Source of the DNA: Epiperipatus broadwayi
Lineage: Eukaryota; Onychophora; Udeonychophora; Euonychophora; Peripatidae
Direction: 5' to 3'
Length of the DNA: 64,000 nt
Assembly: GCA_028023455.1 (NCBI GenBank)
Contig: JAQFVV010013372.1
Location: 1 to 64,000, forward strand
Positions 35,950 through 48,255 of the stretch are shown here, in pieces (within the stretch, counting starts at the first letter, position 1; the number at the start of each line of letters is the position of its first letter). The position numbers were made by a program, and so were the translations under genes. The notes under the pieces are model-generated. The model did not search any database. It saw nothing but the letters and a program-made list of their open reading frames with translations, and had not been told where the DNA came from.

Positions 35950-37460
35950 TATTTTAAAAATGTTTCTCTCTATTATTTATATTTTAATTTTACATATTTG
36001 GAAAACTTTGTCTGAAAATCATCTTTATTGATATAAATTTACATCACCTTACTTTAGAATCTATATTTCAGATTCATATGTAGTAGTATTCACTGTATTA
36101 GATTTAAATAGTGGCAAACTCTACATACAGTAGTGTGAGCATAGAAAATGGTGATCATGTGATGTTTTAGGGTTTATACTAGATTTATAAGTTGCTTTCT
36201 ATTAATTAAAATTCAGAAAGATAATTAAAATATTTTATTAAACTATTAAAAGTTATTTTAGTTTTTTTTTTTTTTGGGGGGGGGGGTTATTTTATCCTGA
36301 TAGCCTTTCTATTATTGTCTACAATAAATTTCATATATTTCAAATACAAACTACAATATTTTCTTCTTTGTTTGCTTGACCAGATAATGATTCTTTTTCA
36401 AAGTTTGTTTTTAATCCTCTCAAACAGTTGTTTGATTGGCTGTTTTGCCTTGTTTATATTTCATCATCTTAAAAAATGTGCTATGAACAGTCCATATGAC
36501 TAGGCCACTTGTCAATCTGCTTTTTTTTTATCATATGTTTAACTATTTTAAATCATCTTAAGTCATTATTATATTATCTCTGTAATTCCTGCATATGTTT
36601 GTACTGCTTTTCTTGTACATTGGTCACATATAGTCAACATTTTATTTTGCTTATATATTTTGGTTACTAATATTATCATTAAATACATTAGTAATGTCTG
36701 TATTCCTATTTCAATTTTTAAAAAGTTACATAATTATGGCTCTTGATTGCTATTTTATTATTTTTTAGAGTCTTTTCTATATTTTTTTTATGTTGTTAAT
36801 AGCTACCTGCTAATGGTCATAGTGGGTAGCTAAGAACTGCTTAAGTATCTTTTGTATTTGATTTATGTTTTCCTATCACTTTCTCAATAAATTTTGTTTA
36901 GTATATTCCATTGGATATTTGCTTTTATCTATTTTCTTGATTCAGACAATCTATAATAAATAGTTTTATCTATTTCTTGACATTGCTGTGATGTATTCCA
37001 ATTTAATTTTTTATTTGATTAAATTGTTTTTTTTTCTTATTGTTTTGTCTTTAATAATATATTTTTGAACACTTTCTGGTGTATGTGTGTTAATTTAATT
37101 TTTTTTTGGATTTTTTCTGTTCAGTAGACTAAATGTTCATTTTTTTTAATCTTTGCTTTTTTTTTATTCAGTTTTTATATATTGGCGTATCTATAGTTTC
37201 TGTAATTTTTATCTTATATTTTTGTTTTACTGTTGCAGTTTTTTGTCTTTTAAGCACATTCTGTTTTTTGTATATGCTAGCATTTTTAACTATACTGCTG
37301 TACTGCTTCACAATTTATTTGTTTTCACACAGACCTGACTAAAAAAAAAAAAAACTTTTACAGAACGGATCTATTATTTTTTTTTGTCTTCTCCATCAAT
37401 TTTTCACTTGTGCTTTAATTTTCCATTCTTTGTTTTTACTATTATCACTTGCGAGTGTCA
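35950..37460. other. AT-rich stretch with a small repeat fragment
   Basis: At 36105-36175 the phrases GGCAAACTCTACATACAGTAG and GGTGATCATGTGATG mark a fragment of the family seen at 23560 and 37475. The rest is T-rich with small spurious ORFs and a G-run at 36275. Confidence 0.45.
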
Positions 37461-37581
37461 GATATTTTTTCTATTATTAAAACAGGCGAAACTCTCCATA
37501 CATATTGCCACTCAGTGCAAGCAAGAGTAATCAATGGATGCCAGAAGGCTTGTGCATAAAATCCCCATCTAGTGCCTATTC

Positions 37582-37640
37582 ATCCAAAATCCCCAGACTA
37601 GTTTCTGGCTTGTGGCCTTAGTCAGTGAGGAGCCTTGGAT
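37582..37640 (-). ncRNA. Hammerhead ribozyme-like motif, family 1 copy A
   Basis: Minus-strand relative of the copy at 38118. Stem I strands ATCCAA and TTGGAT, AGCCACAAG-type stem II and GAAACTAGTC are kept, but the CTGATGA box is CTGACTA, so it should be inactive. Confidence 0.65.
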
Positions 37641-38117
37641 CTGAGAGCACTGTACCTAGATCTAATGCAACCCTCCAGCAGCCACCTTTTATCTCTACTT
37701 AACTACAAAACTACGGGACTTAAATTGAAAACACTATATTTTCAGTCCAAGCTCATCAGCTTATATAGTCATATAGGTCTGAACTCAGTTCAGTTCCTAT
37801 ACATTTTGGTGTCTGGTTTTAATAACCATATCCACCACTATCCTATTAGGCAGGATTGGTTTTAAGCCAATAAACATCTCGTGATTATTATTTCTTATGC
37901 TTCCTTTTAACTGTTATTAAACAGGCAAAACTCTATACATATTGCCACTCAGTGCAAGCCAGAGCCAGAAGGCTTGTACATAAAATCCCCATCTAGTGCC
38001 TACTCATCCAATATCCCCAGACTAGTTTCTGGCTTGTGGCTTTGTAATTAAGTAGAGATAAAAGGTGGCTGCTGGAGGGTTGCATTAGATTCTAAGATGT
38101 AGGTGCAGTGCTCTCAG

Positions 38118-38176
38118 ATCCAAGGCTCCTCACTGATGAAGGCCACAAGTCAGAAACTAGTCTGGGGATATTGGAT
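38118..38176 (+). ncRNA. Hammerhead ribozyme-like motif, family 1 copy B
   Basis: In order: ATCCAA (38118-38123), GGC, TCCTCA (38127-38132), CTGATGA (38133-38139), a 13-nt stem II with GGC/GTC arms, GAAA (38153-38156), the self-complementary ACTAGT with A15.1 and U16.1, C17 (38162), TGGGGA (38163-38168), TA, TTGGAT (38171-38176). TCCTCA pairs with TGGGGA (one G-U) and ATCCAA with TTGGAT, giving stem I with an internal loop. All invariant core bases appear present. The minimal palindromic stem III is as reported for PLE-associated type I hammerheads. Weak points are an A-A juxtaposition at the base of stem II and one mismatch in it. Predicted cleavage is after 38162. Confidence 0.78.
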
Positions 38177-38551
38177 GAGTAGGCCCTAGGTGAGGATTTT
38201 ATGCATAAGCCTTCTGGCATCCATTGATTACTCTGGCTTGCACCGAGGGCCAATACGTATAGAGAGTTTTACCTGTTTTAATAACATTTAAGAACAAGCA
38301 TAAGAAATAGTGATCACATAATTGTTTATTGGCTTAAAACCAATTCTACCTAATAGGATAGTGGTAGCTATAGTTATTAAAGAACCAAAGACACCAAAAA
38401 TGTTGTTAGACCTATATGACTATATAAGCTGATGAGCTTGGATTGAAAATATTATAGTGTTTTCAATTTAAGTCTTGTAGTTTTGTAGTTAAGCAGAGAT
38501 AAAAGGTGACTGCTGGAGGGTTGCATTAAGATTTAGGTGCAGGGCTCTCAG

Positions 38552-38610
38552 ATCCAAGACTCCTCACTGAAAAAGGCCACAATCCAGAAACTAGTCTGGG
38601 GATATTGGAT
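38552..38610 (+). ncRNA. Hammerhead ribozyme-like motif, family 1 copy C
   Basis: Same architecture as copy B, ~434 bp downstream. Stem I (ATCCAA...TCCTCA with TGGGGA...TTGGAT), GAAA and CTAGTC are intact, but CTGATGA is CTGAAAA, so cleavage activity is probably lost. Confidence 0.68.
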
Positions 38611-38747
38611 GAGTAGGCATTAGATGGGGATTTTATGCACAAGCTTCTGGCATCCATTGATTACTCTGGTTTTGCATGAGTTTTGCCTGTTTTAATAACA
38701 GTTATGAGCAAACATAAGAAATAGTGATCACCTGATATTTTTTCTAT

Positions 38748-40231
38748 AATATATCAGTTTGTGTAACAAATTTTATCATTATTAAGAGTATTATTAGTGG
38801 GGATTTATACTTCAAGAATGCAATATTTAATACCATGTAATTTAATTGCTATTTTCATTAGTCTTCTATTAAATTTTCACCTTTTCCTTATGTTACCTGT
38901 TTCATTGTTGACTCATTGCTTTTTATACTTTTTGCTTTGCTCATTCATTTACTTCACTCAAAAAATGAATATCAATTACTAATTCCTGCAAAATTAATGT
39001 ACTCAATTATGTCTACTTAAATGAAAATTAGGGTATAAAAAACTTCCAAAACATTACTAATATAAATTCATAAGCAAAATAATTAATAAAAAGATGCTGC
39101 TATTATTACATTTATTTAATTTTATATATGAGCTAATAAAAAAAAGTACTTTGGAAATACTAAATTATTCTACTCTTCACATAAATTTTTATACTGATTT
39201 ATACAAGTAAAAGTCACAAATATATATCTCAGTTTTGTCTGCATAAGCGATTGCTAAATCTTTTCAAAAGATAGATATTTACATTTTTCGTCCAACAAAA
39301 TCCTCATTTTAATGTATTAAACATCTGTGAAGATATTTTTTAACAATTTAGAAACCACATACTCAGACGAACTTGAGATATACATTTTTTTTATCTTTTA
39401 TTTATGAAAATCATTGCTTTATCTGTGAGGATAGTACTATATAATAACTTAGCAAGATATATACAGATGAATTTGACATATATGTTCACATCTTTTACTA
39501 AAAAAACTTTATTTAATATATGCAAAGTATTCATTAAATCTGGGTTTTGTAAAAATTTTAAAAATTATAAATCTGAATTGTTAAATTAAAGCTCATCTTT
39601 GAAAGATATTTACATTATGTGAGTGACCCCATTTTAAATGTTATTATTAAGCATAATTTTTTTTTGAAGTATTATTTTTTTAATAATAAAATATAAGAAT
39701 ATTCTGCAGTTAACAATGCTGTATCATGTACCATTTATTGTTGAGATAGATTGGTGGACTTAAGCACTAAAGATTTACAATGAAAAAATAAAATAAAAAT
39801 AAATTTATATTTATTATATATACATAGTTTTAAAAAGAAAAGAAATAAATAAAGAATTATAATTGAGGAAGAATTAAAGTATTAATAAATAAAATCGTCA
39901 GTTAAATATTTTTCTAAATAATGTCTATAAATAATTTTAAATTAGAAAAGAAATTCTTATATATATATTTGTAAATTCTTAAATATATTTTTTTTAATAA
40001 ACATGTATCCTTTTAAAGGAAATGTGTATAAATAATTTTGTGTTTTAAAAAATGAAAAGACAGAATAAATTAACTCATGGGGACGTTTAATAAACCAAAT
40101 CAACTATGAAGAGTATTTATAGATAATCAAATGTGTTTTTTTAGGGAACATACAAAAGGGCATAACAGTTTTAATTAATATATAATTGTAGAATTTGTTA
40201 GAAAGTTCATTAGTGATAGTTACTGTAGATA
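38748..40231. other. No recognised gene
   Basis: AT-rich with small spurious ORFs and no supported feature. Confidence 0.4.
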
Positions 40232-40392
40232 ATATTAATATTGTCACTGGTCAGGCCAGCAATACCTAAAGATGAGCATAGAATAATATCACTCTAAACT
40301 ATGCGTAATCTACTAAACTTTGTCTATTTGTGTGTTATTACTAACAGTTGTTTGTATTTGTAAAGTTTAAATAGTTATTTAAAAATTTCTAG
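40232..40392 (+). mobile_element. SINE copy 2, 5'-truncated
   Basis: Starts at the core CACTGGTCAGGCCAGCAA and continues with GAATAATATCACTC and TTATTACTAACAGTTG, matching the body of the SINE at 23965-24207 in the same order. The tRNA-like head is missing, as expected for 5'-truncated reverse transcripts. Confidence 0.7.
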
Positions 40393-43300
40393 GCATTTAA
40401 CATTTAATGATAGATAATAGAAATACACAGCAGGACCCAAAAATAATCAGAATTTTGTAATAAAACATTGTATGTTTATATTTAATTGTTGTAAATTGAA
40501 TCACTTTAAAAGTATAGTCTCTTTAATATAATGCACCGGTCTAAACCAGTTTGTCACTTTTCGAAGTAGTCTGAAAACATTTGCAAAGTGATGCATTTTA
40601 ATGCCTCTGTCATCTCTCCAGTTCTAAGTTTACAAAAAAAATTGAGGGATTTTTTCATTCAAGAGATAAAAAAAAAATTGCATGAAGTGAGATTGAGTGA
40701 ATATGGCTGATAGATAAGCTGGATCATGCTGAATATAAAAAGTGTTTCACACCTAAGGCTTTGAGAAATGATACTTTGTTGGGGTGGAGCTTGCTCTTTT
40801 TTCTTTGTCACAAAACAGGATGTTTATGTTTTACCACATCATGCAAATGTTTTAGAGCTTGTAGATAAAATGCTTGTTCATTATGAACTAAATTTGATAG
40901 AAAAATGTTGTTTGCTTCAAAAAAAAAATCAGCTTTGTTTTGACTTTGGACTTTTTAAGAACATGGTAAATTTAACATTTCAATTAAACCACTCAAAAAC
41001 TTGTGTTTTTATGAGATTAGCTTGCTTGTAATCTCATTATTACAACTTTTTTCCTTGTCATTTTCTGTAATCGAAAACAGCATTTCGCATTGTCAAACAT
41101 TTTCAGCCATTATAAAAAAATTGGCAAATATGTGAAACACATTTCGCAAAAAAATGTGCTACATGGCCCCACAATTTCACACAGTGATATCATTTTGTAG
41201 ATTGGTGCAGAAGGGTTCTTGTAAGATGTATGTAACAGCAGAAGTATTTACTACAACAGGCGTGCAAACCAGAGAACGATTCCAGTTATTTTTGGTTCTC
41301 TCCATGTAATTCAACATATCACATCTTAAATATAATCATCACAAAGCTTCAGTTTAAATCTCAATGTTTGTTTATTTACACCATTAGTTTTATCTTACAT
41401 CACATAGAAATTTAAATGTGCCCTTTAATCTATAGGAAATTATAAGATAATAAAAATAAATTACTCTCTCATTCAAATTAATTAGTGCTCAAATCTAAAA
41501 ATAACTATAATTCATGTAGTCAACCTTGAAATTATTTAAGTGCTCAAATAGTATTTTTATCCACATAACATTTCTATATTAGTTGTACTAACATAGAGAA
41601 GTATTCATAGATTTATCTTTTATTAGTTAATGTGGAGATTAATTTATAATCATACCATTTAATTATTTTGAATTTGTATTTATGCTGTAAATAAAATTAA
41701 TATAATCTTGTTCCTGCTTATGAAATTTATATTAATATTCTCAGATTTTACTTTGTTTATGATCCAAAAATATGAAGAAGCTCATAGAAAACTAAATTTG
41801 GTTTAGATAATTAAAATTATTCATGTATTGTCTAGAATAAATATGTAAAGAAGGCAACAATATGGAGTGGGACTCTGTGATAAGAAGTGAGCAAATATAA
41901 AGCTTCTAAATTATAAAATTTGATCATGTAATGCAATTACCTATCACATTTGAGCCTTAAATCGTAAAAATGAACTAATGAAAGATATTCTTGCAGTCAG
42001 CTTTTCCTTCAAACCTGATGATTTCCAATTACATAATGTGGAGTGCATTATCTAAATCAAAGATAAAGAATATTCAAAGCCCATATCACAAAAGTCACAT
42101 TCTCCCATAACTCCTTATTGTATTTGAGATTTCACTCCTTTTTTTTTTCCAAAAAAAAAAAAAACATTTTAAATTTTTAAATGCTAGATATCTAATCATT
42201 GTATATTGTAATTTTTATTTAATGGCAGCCTCATATAGCATTTGAATTGTTGCAAGGTGAGATTTGATTAAATGAACTTTGGGGTTATACTTTTTATTTG
42301 ATGTTGGCCCAAGTGAGACTGGTATAAAACCACTGATTAGCATATATATATATTTAAATAACAGCCCATGTACACTATAATTAATTCCATGCCCTGATTA
42401 ATTGAATTCTTTAAATTGATGAAAAGCACAATTCTGAACAAGAAATTCAGAATAACCTGGATAAACTAATCATCAAGAGCATGACATGTTAAGTTTGAAG
42501 ATATGACAAATGAACGACAATACCAACTTGATATTAATTATCAGAAACTTGAAAGCAGAATGCAGAAAAATATGTCACTTCATGATAATGATTTTTAGGT
42601 ATCATGCATTATATTTACTTAATGAAAATTAGATTAGTAAGTTTATGGACACACTTAGTAAGACATTAACATGTGGAATAGAATAATGCAGAATTTACCA
42701 GAATTATGCAGTAAATGGCAGGGGGGGGGGATTGTATTTTGTATTAGCATTTCAAAATAAATCTGAATTTTAAGTTATTAACTGATCAAGTATAAAACAA
42801 ATTTGCATACATGAAAGGACAAGGAAACAGTGAGTTTATAGAGTATGAATACTCATATTCATAGGCAATGAAAATTAAAGTTTGACAAGGCAAAAAAAAA
42901 CTTGCAGGGACAGATTCACAAATCACATTGAAACATTCAAGTATAGTGATCAATAAAATATAATGCCCTAAAGTAAAACCATATCCAATAGATATAAAGA
43001 AAATATCCCATGAGATACTATAACAGTAAAAGCAAATGAAGTTAAACTTGAACAAGATCAACAACAAAGAAAAAGAGATGTAGAGGAAATGATATAGAAG
43101 ATTGAGAAAAAAAATGGATGAGGGATACTCTTAATCAAATCAGGAAAGGAAGGCAGGGGAAATAAAATTTGAATGGTGGAAATAGAGAACAAACAAATCC
43201 AGTAGATGTTAATCAAATCACAGTGACCAAAATTATAAAAATGGTTATTAACTGTAACAGTTAAGAGAAGTGGGAAAAAATCAATTTTCAATCACAGTCA
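40393..43300. other. No recognised gene
   Basis: AT-rich. An 87-codon ORF at 40768-41031 has Cys-rich but unassigned sequence. A G-run lies at 42720-42730. Confidence 0.4.
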
Positions 43301-43301
43301 A

Positions 43302-43475
43302 GGAGACGCATTAGAGAAAAACATGCATGCAAAAATGATCATAGGAGCATAACAAGGTTACAAGAAAAAAAGTATAAGATATAAGGAGACATTGGAGAAA
43401 AAGATTAAAATCATGCATGCAAGAATGATCTTAGAGGCATAACAAGATCACAAAAAGTAGAAGAAAGAATAAATT
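43302..43475 (+). repeat. ~85-bp diverged tandem duplication
   Basis: GGAGACGCATTAGAGAAAAA...CATGCATGCAAAAATGATC at ~43302 is repeated from ~43385 as GGAGACATTGGAGAAAAA...CATGCATGCAAGAATGATC. The copies differ by substitutions and a small insertion. Confidence 0.65.
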
Positions 43476-45525
43476 ATAAATGGAACAATCAATACTGGAA
43501 TAGTTCAATTAAATTAAAAAAATAAAATAGAATGAATAATATCGGAAAAATCTTAATAATAATGGTGAAGTGTGAGAACCCCAAATAGAAAATTCCACAA
43601 GAGGATTACTGCAGAGTTAATGCTATAGTCCTGAGAATAAGAAAATTCACAATCACAGAAACGGAATTCAAAACTGAAGCTGCAATAACCAAGAGGATGG
43701 ATGCAATGGAGCCAACAGTATCAAAGCTAGAAATATATAGAACTTTCATCAGACCACCTTGAAAGTCTAAAAGATTTATTATATATTTTATTTAATGAAA
43801 ATAGATTTTCCTTGCAAGTAATCTTCTATATAGATCTGCCAAGGATTGGTTCATTTCTATGTAGAGATCTCAGATTTTTGGAGATTATTGATTTGTCATT
43901 ATGCAAAGTTTATAACAGTAAAGAACAGGAGGTTGTCATAGTAAATGATCTACCAGAAAAATTATTAATCTGCTATAAGAGAAAGCTACACAGGTTATTC
44001 CACAGGCAGATTTTAAGACTGAAGTTACTTATCACATTTCCACTATCTGAAGGACAGACAATCAGGTAAAACAAAATATGCCAATGTTTATTGACCAGAT
44101 TATGATGGAACAAAATAGCATCTCAGTTAATGAGATTGTGATATATTCTTTATATCATTGATATAGTAAATATACTATATGAATCAATAGAAAAAAATAT
44201 GTACAGAACAGTCATATATGATGTTACTGATCAAGGTATGGGTTTGAGCCCTGTTCTTTGAGAGTTAGGTTCACACTTGGTAGTGTCCAACTGGATAATA
44301 ATGAGAGTATTCAAAATCCAAACCTCACCATATTTAAGATTTTGCCTATGATCTTTAAAAACACAGCTTAAGTTAAAATTCTAGATAGCCTAGCTCTTAC
44401 AATAAATATTTGTCATTCTCTTATAGGAGTCTATCTATATAGCTAGTGTATCATTGCTTTGATTCTGATTATTGGAATTATTTTTTGTACTTTTAATTTT
44501 TTTTTTTTTTTTTTAGATAATCATTATTTTCATCATTGGCACCACCACCCACTTAATATAATTATATCATCATTCAAGCATGTATTTAGTTCCACATAAA
44601 ATAAAGCCCCAAATTGTGGCTGTAGTTATATTTAATCAGTAACCAATGACAATCTTTTTTCCTGATATATATTATTTGGATGATTTGAAAATAAGTAAGA
44701 AAAAATTTGGAAAAGATTGCTCTCTCTTATTTCATATAACAGATAGTTTAATAAGTTTATAAAAATATAATTTTATATATAAGAAAAAATAAAAATTTGT
44801 CATCAAATATTTTCTATGCTTTGTATTTTTGTCTTTGTATTTTCTCACATCTAATGTATTAATTATTCAAATAATCATTTTTGAATGCTTTTTTTTTTTA
44901 CTTAGTGCTCTAATTTTTGGAAAAGCATGCTAAATGTACAGTACATAAAAGTTCTTTCAGCATCTTTAAAAATTGTGATGAAATGGGAGATGGGATCATC
45001 TTCCCAACTCGTTTTATTCTTGAGAATTTATTATAAAATGCACAATTGCTATATAGTTTGTGTATATTTTTCCACAATCCTTGGCTCAAAATATCTTGAT
45101 TACTAAATCAGCATTACTCTAATAAACTTGCTTTATATATATATATTAATGAACATTTTATATTTTGCCTTATGATATATATATTTCAGATTTCCAAATT
45201 CTATATATTTTTACTTAATCTGTTTGATTCCAATTAAATCCGTCCATCTTCTATTTAGACATGTAGCTGATTTTGTTTTTTCATTAAATTATTTGTCACT
45301 TCTTTCTAAAAAGGACATAAATAAAATTAAGCATAGAATTAAAAACTCTTAGAGTATCCCTTATGTAAATAACATGATAATAGGAAAGATATCTAAATTC
45401 TGAAAATATATATATATTTTTTAAAAAAACTAAAGTATTCTATAGTTACTTCCTTATGAAAATGAGTTTTGATTTATTTAATATTAGAGTAATATAGGAA
45501 TTGCATATCACAAGAAAAGCATGGT
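43476..45525. other. No recognised gene
   Basis: Contains an 85-codon ORF at 43812-44069 (starting MQVIFYIDLPRIGSF) of unknown nature, with a Lys/Arg/Leu-rich C-terminus. No homology is recognised. The rest is AT-rich with T-runs. Confidence 0.4.
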
Positions 45526-45529
45526 AAAT

Positions 45530-45720
45530 TGTATAACAGGAGCTTGGGAGATTAAAAAGAAATATATTGATGAGAATGAATATTTATCTCCTCATTATAA
45601 GAATAAAGAGGCTAAAATAGATGGGCTGGACATGAAATTAGAAGAATATCAAATGATGGAGAGCTGAATTTCTTTATTATATGACAATAGATTTGAAGAG
45701 TCTAGCTGGTATTATACATT
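45530..45720 (+). pseudogene. LINE C-terminal fragment
   Basis: Two overlapping frames give a short match to the post-RT region of the RTE-like LINE: sequence around 45618-45665 reads RWAGHEIRRISNDGEL-like, comparable with the WAGHIARRDDNRW stretch at 30040-30080. Only ~60 codons remain. Confidence 0.5.
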
Positions 45721-46027
45721 AAATTAATAAATAAGGAAATTAGTTGTAAATATGATTCAGAATTATAAAGAGTAATAACTGAAAACAGTGGTAATGAAAT
45801 AAGACTTCCAAGCAGTTTATTTAAGTATATTTTCTATCAAAAGCAATCATTAAAATTTAAGATATTCTTTTATTTTCACTACATTTAACTGTCTAAGTTC
45901 TTTCATTATTTTATTAAAAAGGTAAAAATTAAAATGTGGAATGAGTATGTGTGTATAAAGTTTGAATAATTGCTATCTTAAATGTAAACTGAGCACTGAT
46001 TGTATATATGTGCGGGGGGGGGGGATT

Positions 46028-46086
46028 ATGATCTGGCCCAACTGATGAGTGCTGGTTCTGCACAAAATACATATGTTGGTGATCAT
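46028..46086 (+). ncRNA. Hammerhead ribozyme-like motif, family 2 copy A
   Basis: Stem I strands ATGATC (46028-46033) and GATCAT (46081-46086) plus CCAA (46038-46041) and TTGG (46076-46079) enclose CTGATGA (46042-46048). Stem II GTGC/GCAC closes a UGGUUCU loop at 46049-46063, with the expected G-C pair at its base. The next box reads AAAA instead of GAAA, and the short stem III region TACATATG follows. The GAAA change and a G at the cleavage position suggest an inactive copy, but the architecture is complete. Confidence 0.65.
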
Positions 46087-46249
46087 GTGTCTTTTTCATG
46101 TATGTGTAGTCCTGTGTATTGGTTGCTTGAGATGTGGAGGATAAATAGTCTGAAAAATTCGGAGTTCAAATTCTTGTATTTACATATATATATATACGTG
46201 TGTTTGAAAGTGCACAAATGTCACAGGTTATATGCAGAAATCACTTGAT

Positions 46250-48020
46250 ATTTAATTAATCTGCTTATGCCTTCACTTTCACTATTCCTCTTTAAGGTGT
46301 GTTGATGTCTATAAAAATCGTACTATTTATAAAAGCATAACAACAGCCTATAAAAATACACTACAGCACAAAAGCCTTTCCAATAGCTCTTCAAAAAGTA
46401 GCAATGAAATAAGATTATTACTCCAATAGATAAGATATCTTAGTTAATACTTTGAGATATATATATATATATGTATGTGTACATGTACTTATAAATTAAT
46501 GTTTATTATGACAAATATTTTTAGTAAGGGGATATTTAAAACTATATTTATATTTACATCAAATATATCTTTCATTGAGATATATATATATATGTGAGTT
46601 GATTTTATCCTCTTTTAAATATGTCATTTATATTTTTTATTTCAACTTTTTTGGGAAAGTTTGTTAAAGTTTAAGAATAAATTATTTCAGACTGCTTTAT
46701 TAATTCATTACATCATCTAATAAGATCAAAAGTTTCACTAAGCCATATTGTCAATTATTTATGGATAAGCAAACTAGACTGATTTGCTTAAAAATTTTAC
46801 AGGTTTTTAAGAGAGTTTCTGTTTTTCTATTAAGAAAAAGTGTCCTGAAGGTAACATAACAGACATAGGCTTAGTCCAGTTTGAAATATAGAGATGTTTA
46901 ATAATTTATTCAACATTCCAAAAGCTCCAAGACCCATTTGCTTTTAAATGAAGGGTTAATCCAATTGGTTTCATCAATAGTGGTCTGTGGAGACTGGATT
47001 CTCATTGAAAATTGAAAATAATTACTTATAAAATTTTCTTTCATGCAGGTATTTAGAATGATTTTAACTCTAAACTGTATCTGTCAATTTTCAACTTAAT
47101 CCTATTCCTGATGGGGGTTGAATAAATAATTTTTCTGAGAGTTAATTACACTGTTAAAGCAGAAAATAGATATACAATCTTAATCTGATTGTTGAATATT
47201 GATTACATGAAATTTTAAGATTTTTAATGTCCTACATTTTAGAAATTAATTCAAATACTCCATATGCACACACATTTTAATCAAATATTTAATAATGATA
47301 CTAATAGCAAATAATTTTATAGTATTCTTTTGGCTTGAAATTTTATTGGTCAAATACCTTTTAATGATAAAATAAATTAATTATATATTTATCAAGACAA
47401 GTCAGGTAAAATTTCAAGCATTTAGAGTTTTAACTTATCATATGATAATTGACATTTTAAAAAGGTCTTATTACACATTATGTAGATTCTCTTTTCAATT
47501 TAATTCCTTTTAGTTATTGACTTTAATTCATTTTTGCAAGTTTTTTCATATTTGCAGACACAAATGTTGAAGACTGACTTAATGATCTATTATTCATTTA
47601 TAGCAGGTTCTAGATTTTTTAATTTATGAAGATTGACAATGTGATTATTAACATTTCAGAATTAACAGGATACAGTTTATATTACTGAAATGTTCTATGA
47701 TACATATCTGATTTTTCTTGCCCTAGAATTCATACAAATGAAAAGAAAAGCCATGTTTAGATTGTTTTTTTTTATAACAGAGCTTAAACCTTTTGATCAT
47801 TTCTAAGTAACAATATTTTATTGTTATATATATATATTATCTATTGTAACCAAAAAATTATAAATTCTGCGAAATTTTGATTAGAGTGAGAAAGAAAATG
47901 CAATCTTGGTAATTTGTAATATATTAATTTCATACTTTCATAATTTCAACCTAAAAAAGTTTTAAATTTGCCATAACTGGTATATAACAAATAATTTTTT
48001 TTTATTGGTTTTATTTTTTA
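46250..48020. other. No recognised gene
   Basis: AT-rich, with several (TA)n runs and no supported ORF. Confidence 0.4.
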
Positions 48021-48255
48021 TTAATGCATCCCTCATCTCAACTCTTATATCACAACCCTTCACCAGCATAGAAACTGATATTACACTCACTATATATGTA
48101 TTTGGCAAACAACTTTCACTCATCAGATGACCCAAAGATATCAAATAACTGAATTTCCATTCCTGTGTTAACTCTTCAGCCGTCCATCCAATTTAAAATC
48201 TGATGATGGAACACTCAAAGGCCACCCTGGATGGATGGTTGAAGAGTTAACAACT
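48021..48255 (-). repeat. Family 3 repeat with decayed hammerhead core and small palindrome
   Basis: Minus strand 48126-48120 reads CTGATGA, followed by a 15-nt segment that folds as GUGAA/UUUGC around AGUUG with wobble pairs, then CAAA for GAAA, then TACATATA. Stem I pairing is weak. To the right, GTTAACTCTTCAGCCGTCCA (48165 on) is mirrored by GGTTGAAGAGTTAAC (~48252), and the sequence between matches 51015-51085 in the family 2 foldback. Homologous repeat sequence lies at 49413-49590. Confidence 0.5.

Larger units (their letters stand above)
37461..38747. mobile_element. Retrozyme-like inverted tandem element with hammerhead motifs
   Basis: A perfect 14-bp direct repeat GATATTTTTTCTAT flanks it (37461-37474 and 38734-38747). 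Inside, monomers of ~439 bp occur twice on the minus strand (37475-37916 full; 37917-~38041 partial) and then twice on the plus strand (~38042 onward partial, then full to 38733), meeting head to head inside the ribozyme region. Each full monomer contains one hammerhead-like core. No protein is encoded, so movement would need enzymes supplied in trans. The 13-14-bp target duplication fits target-primed reverse transcription better than a classical DNA transposon. Confidence 0.82.

Noticed and set aside
37133-37342. Phe/Leu-rich ORF resembling a membrane protein
   Set aside because: It arises from T-rich DNA; overlapping frames give equally hydrophobic products.
38410-38440. A second CTGATGA...GAAA pair in the family 1 monomer (CTGATGAGCTTGGATTGAAA)
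   Set aside because: The 9-nt spacer cannot form a stem II and no stem I pairing flanks it; likely chance.
43812-44069. 85-codon ORF as a conserved gene
   Set aside because: Reads like a real protein locally but I recognise no family, and no splice sites or neighbours support it; recorded only as unknown.
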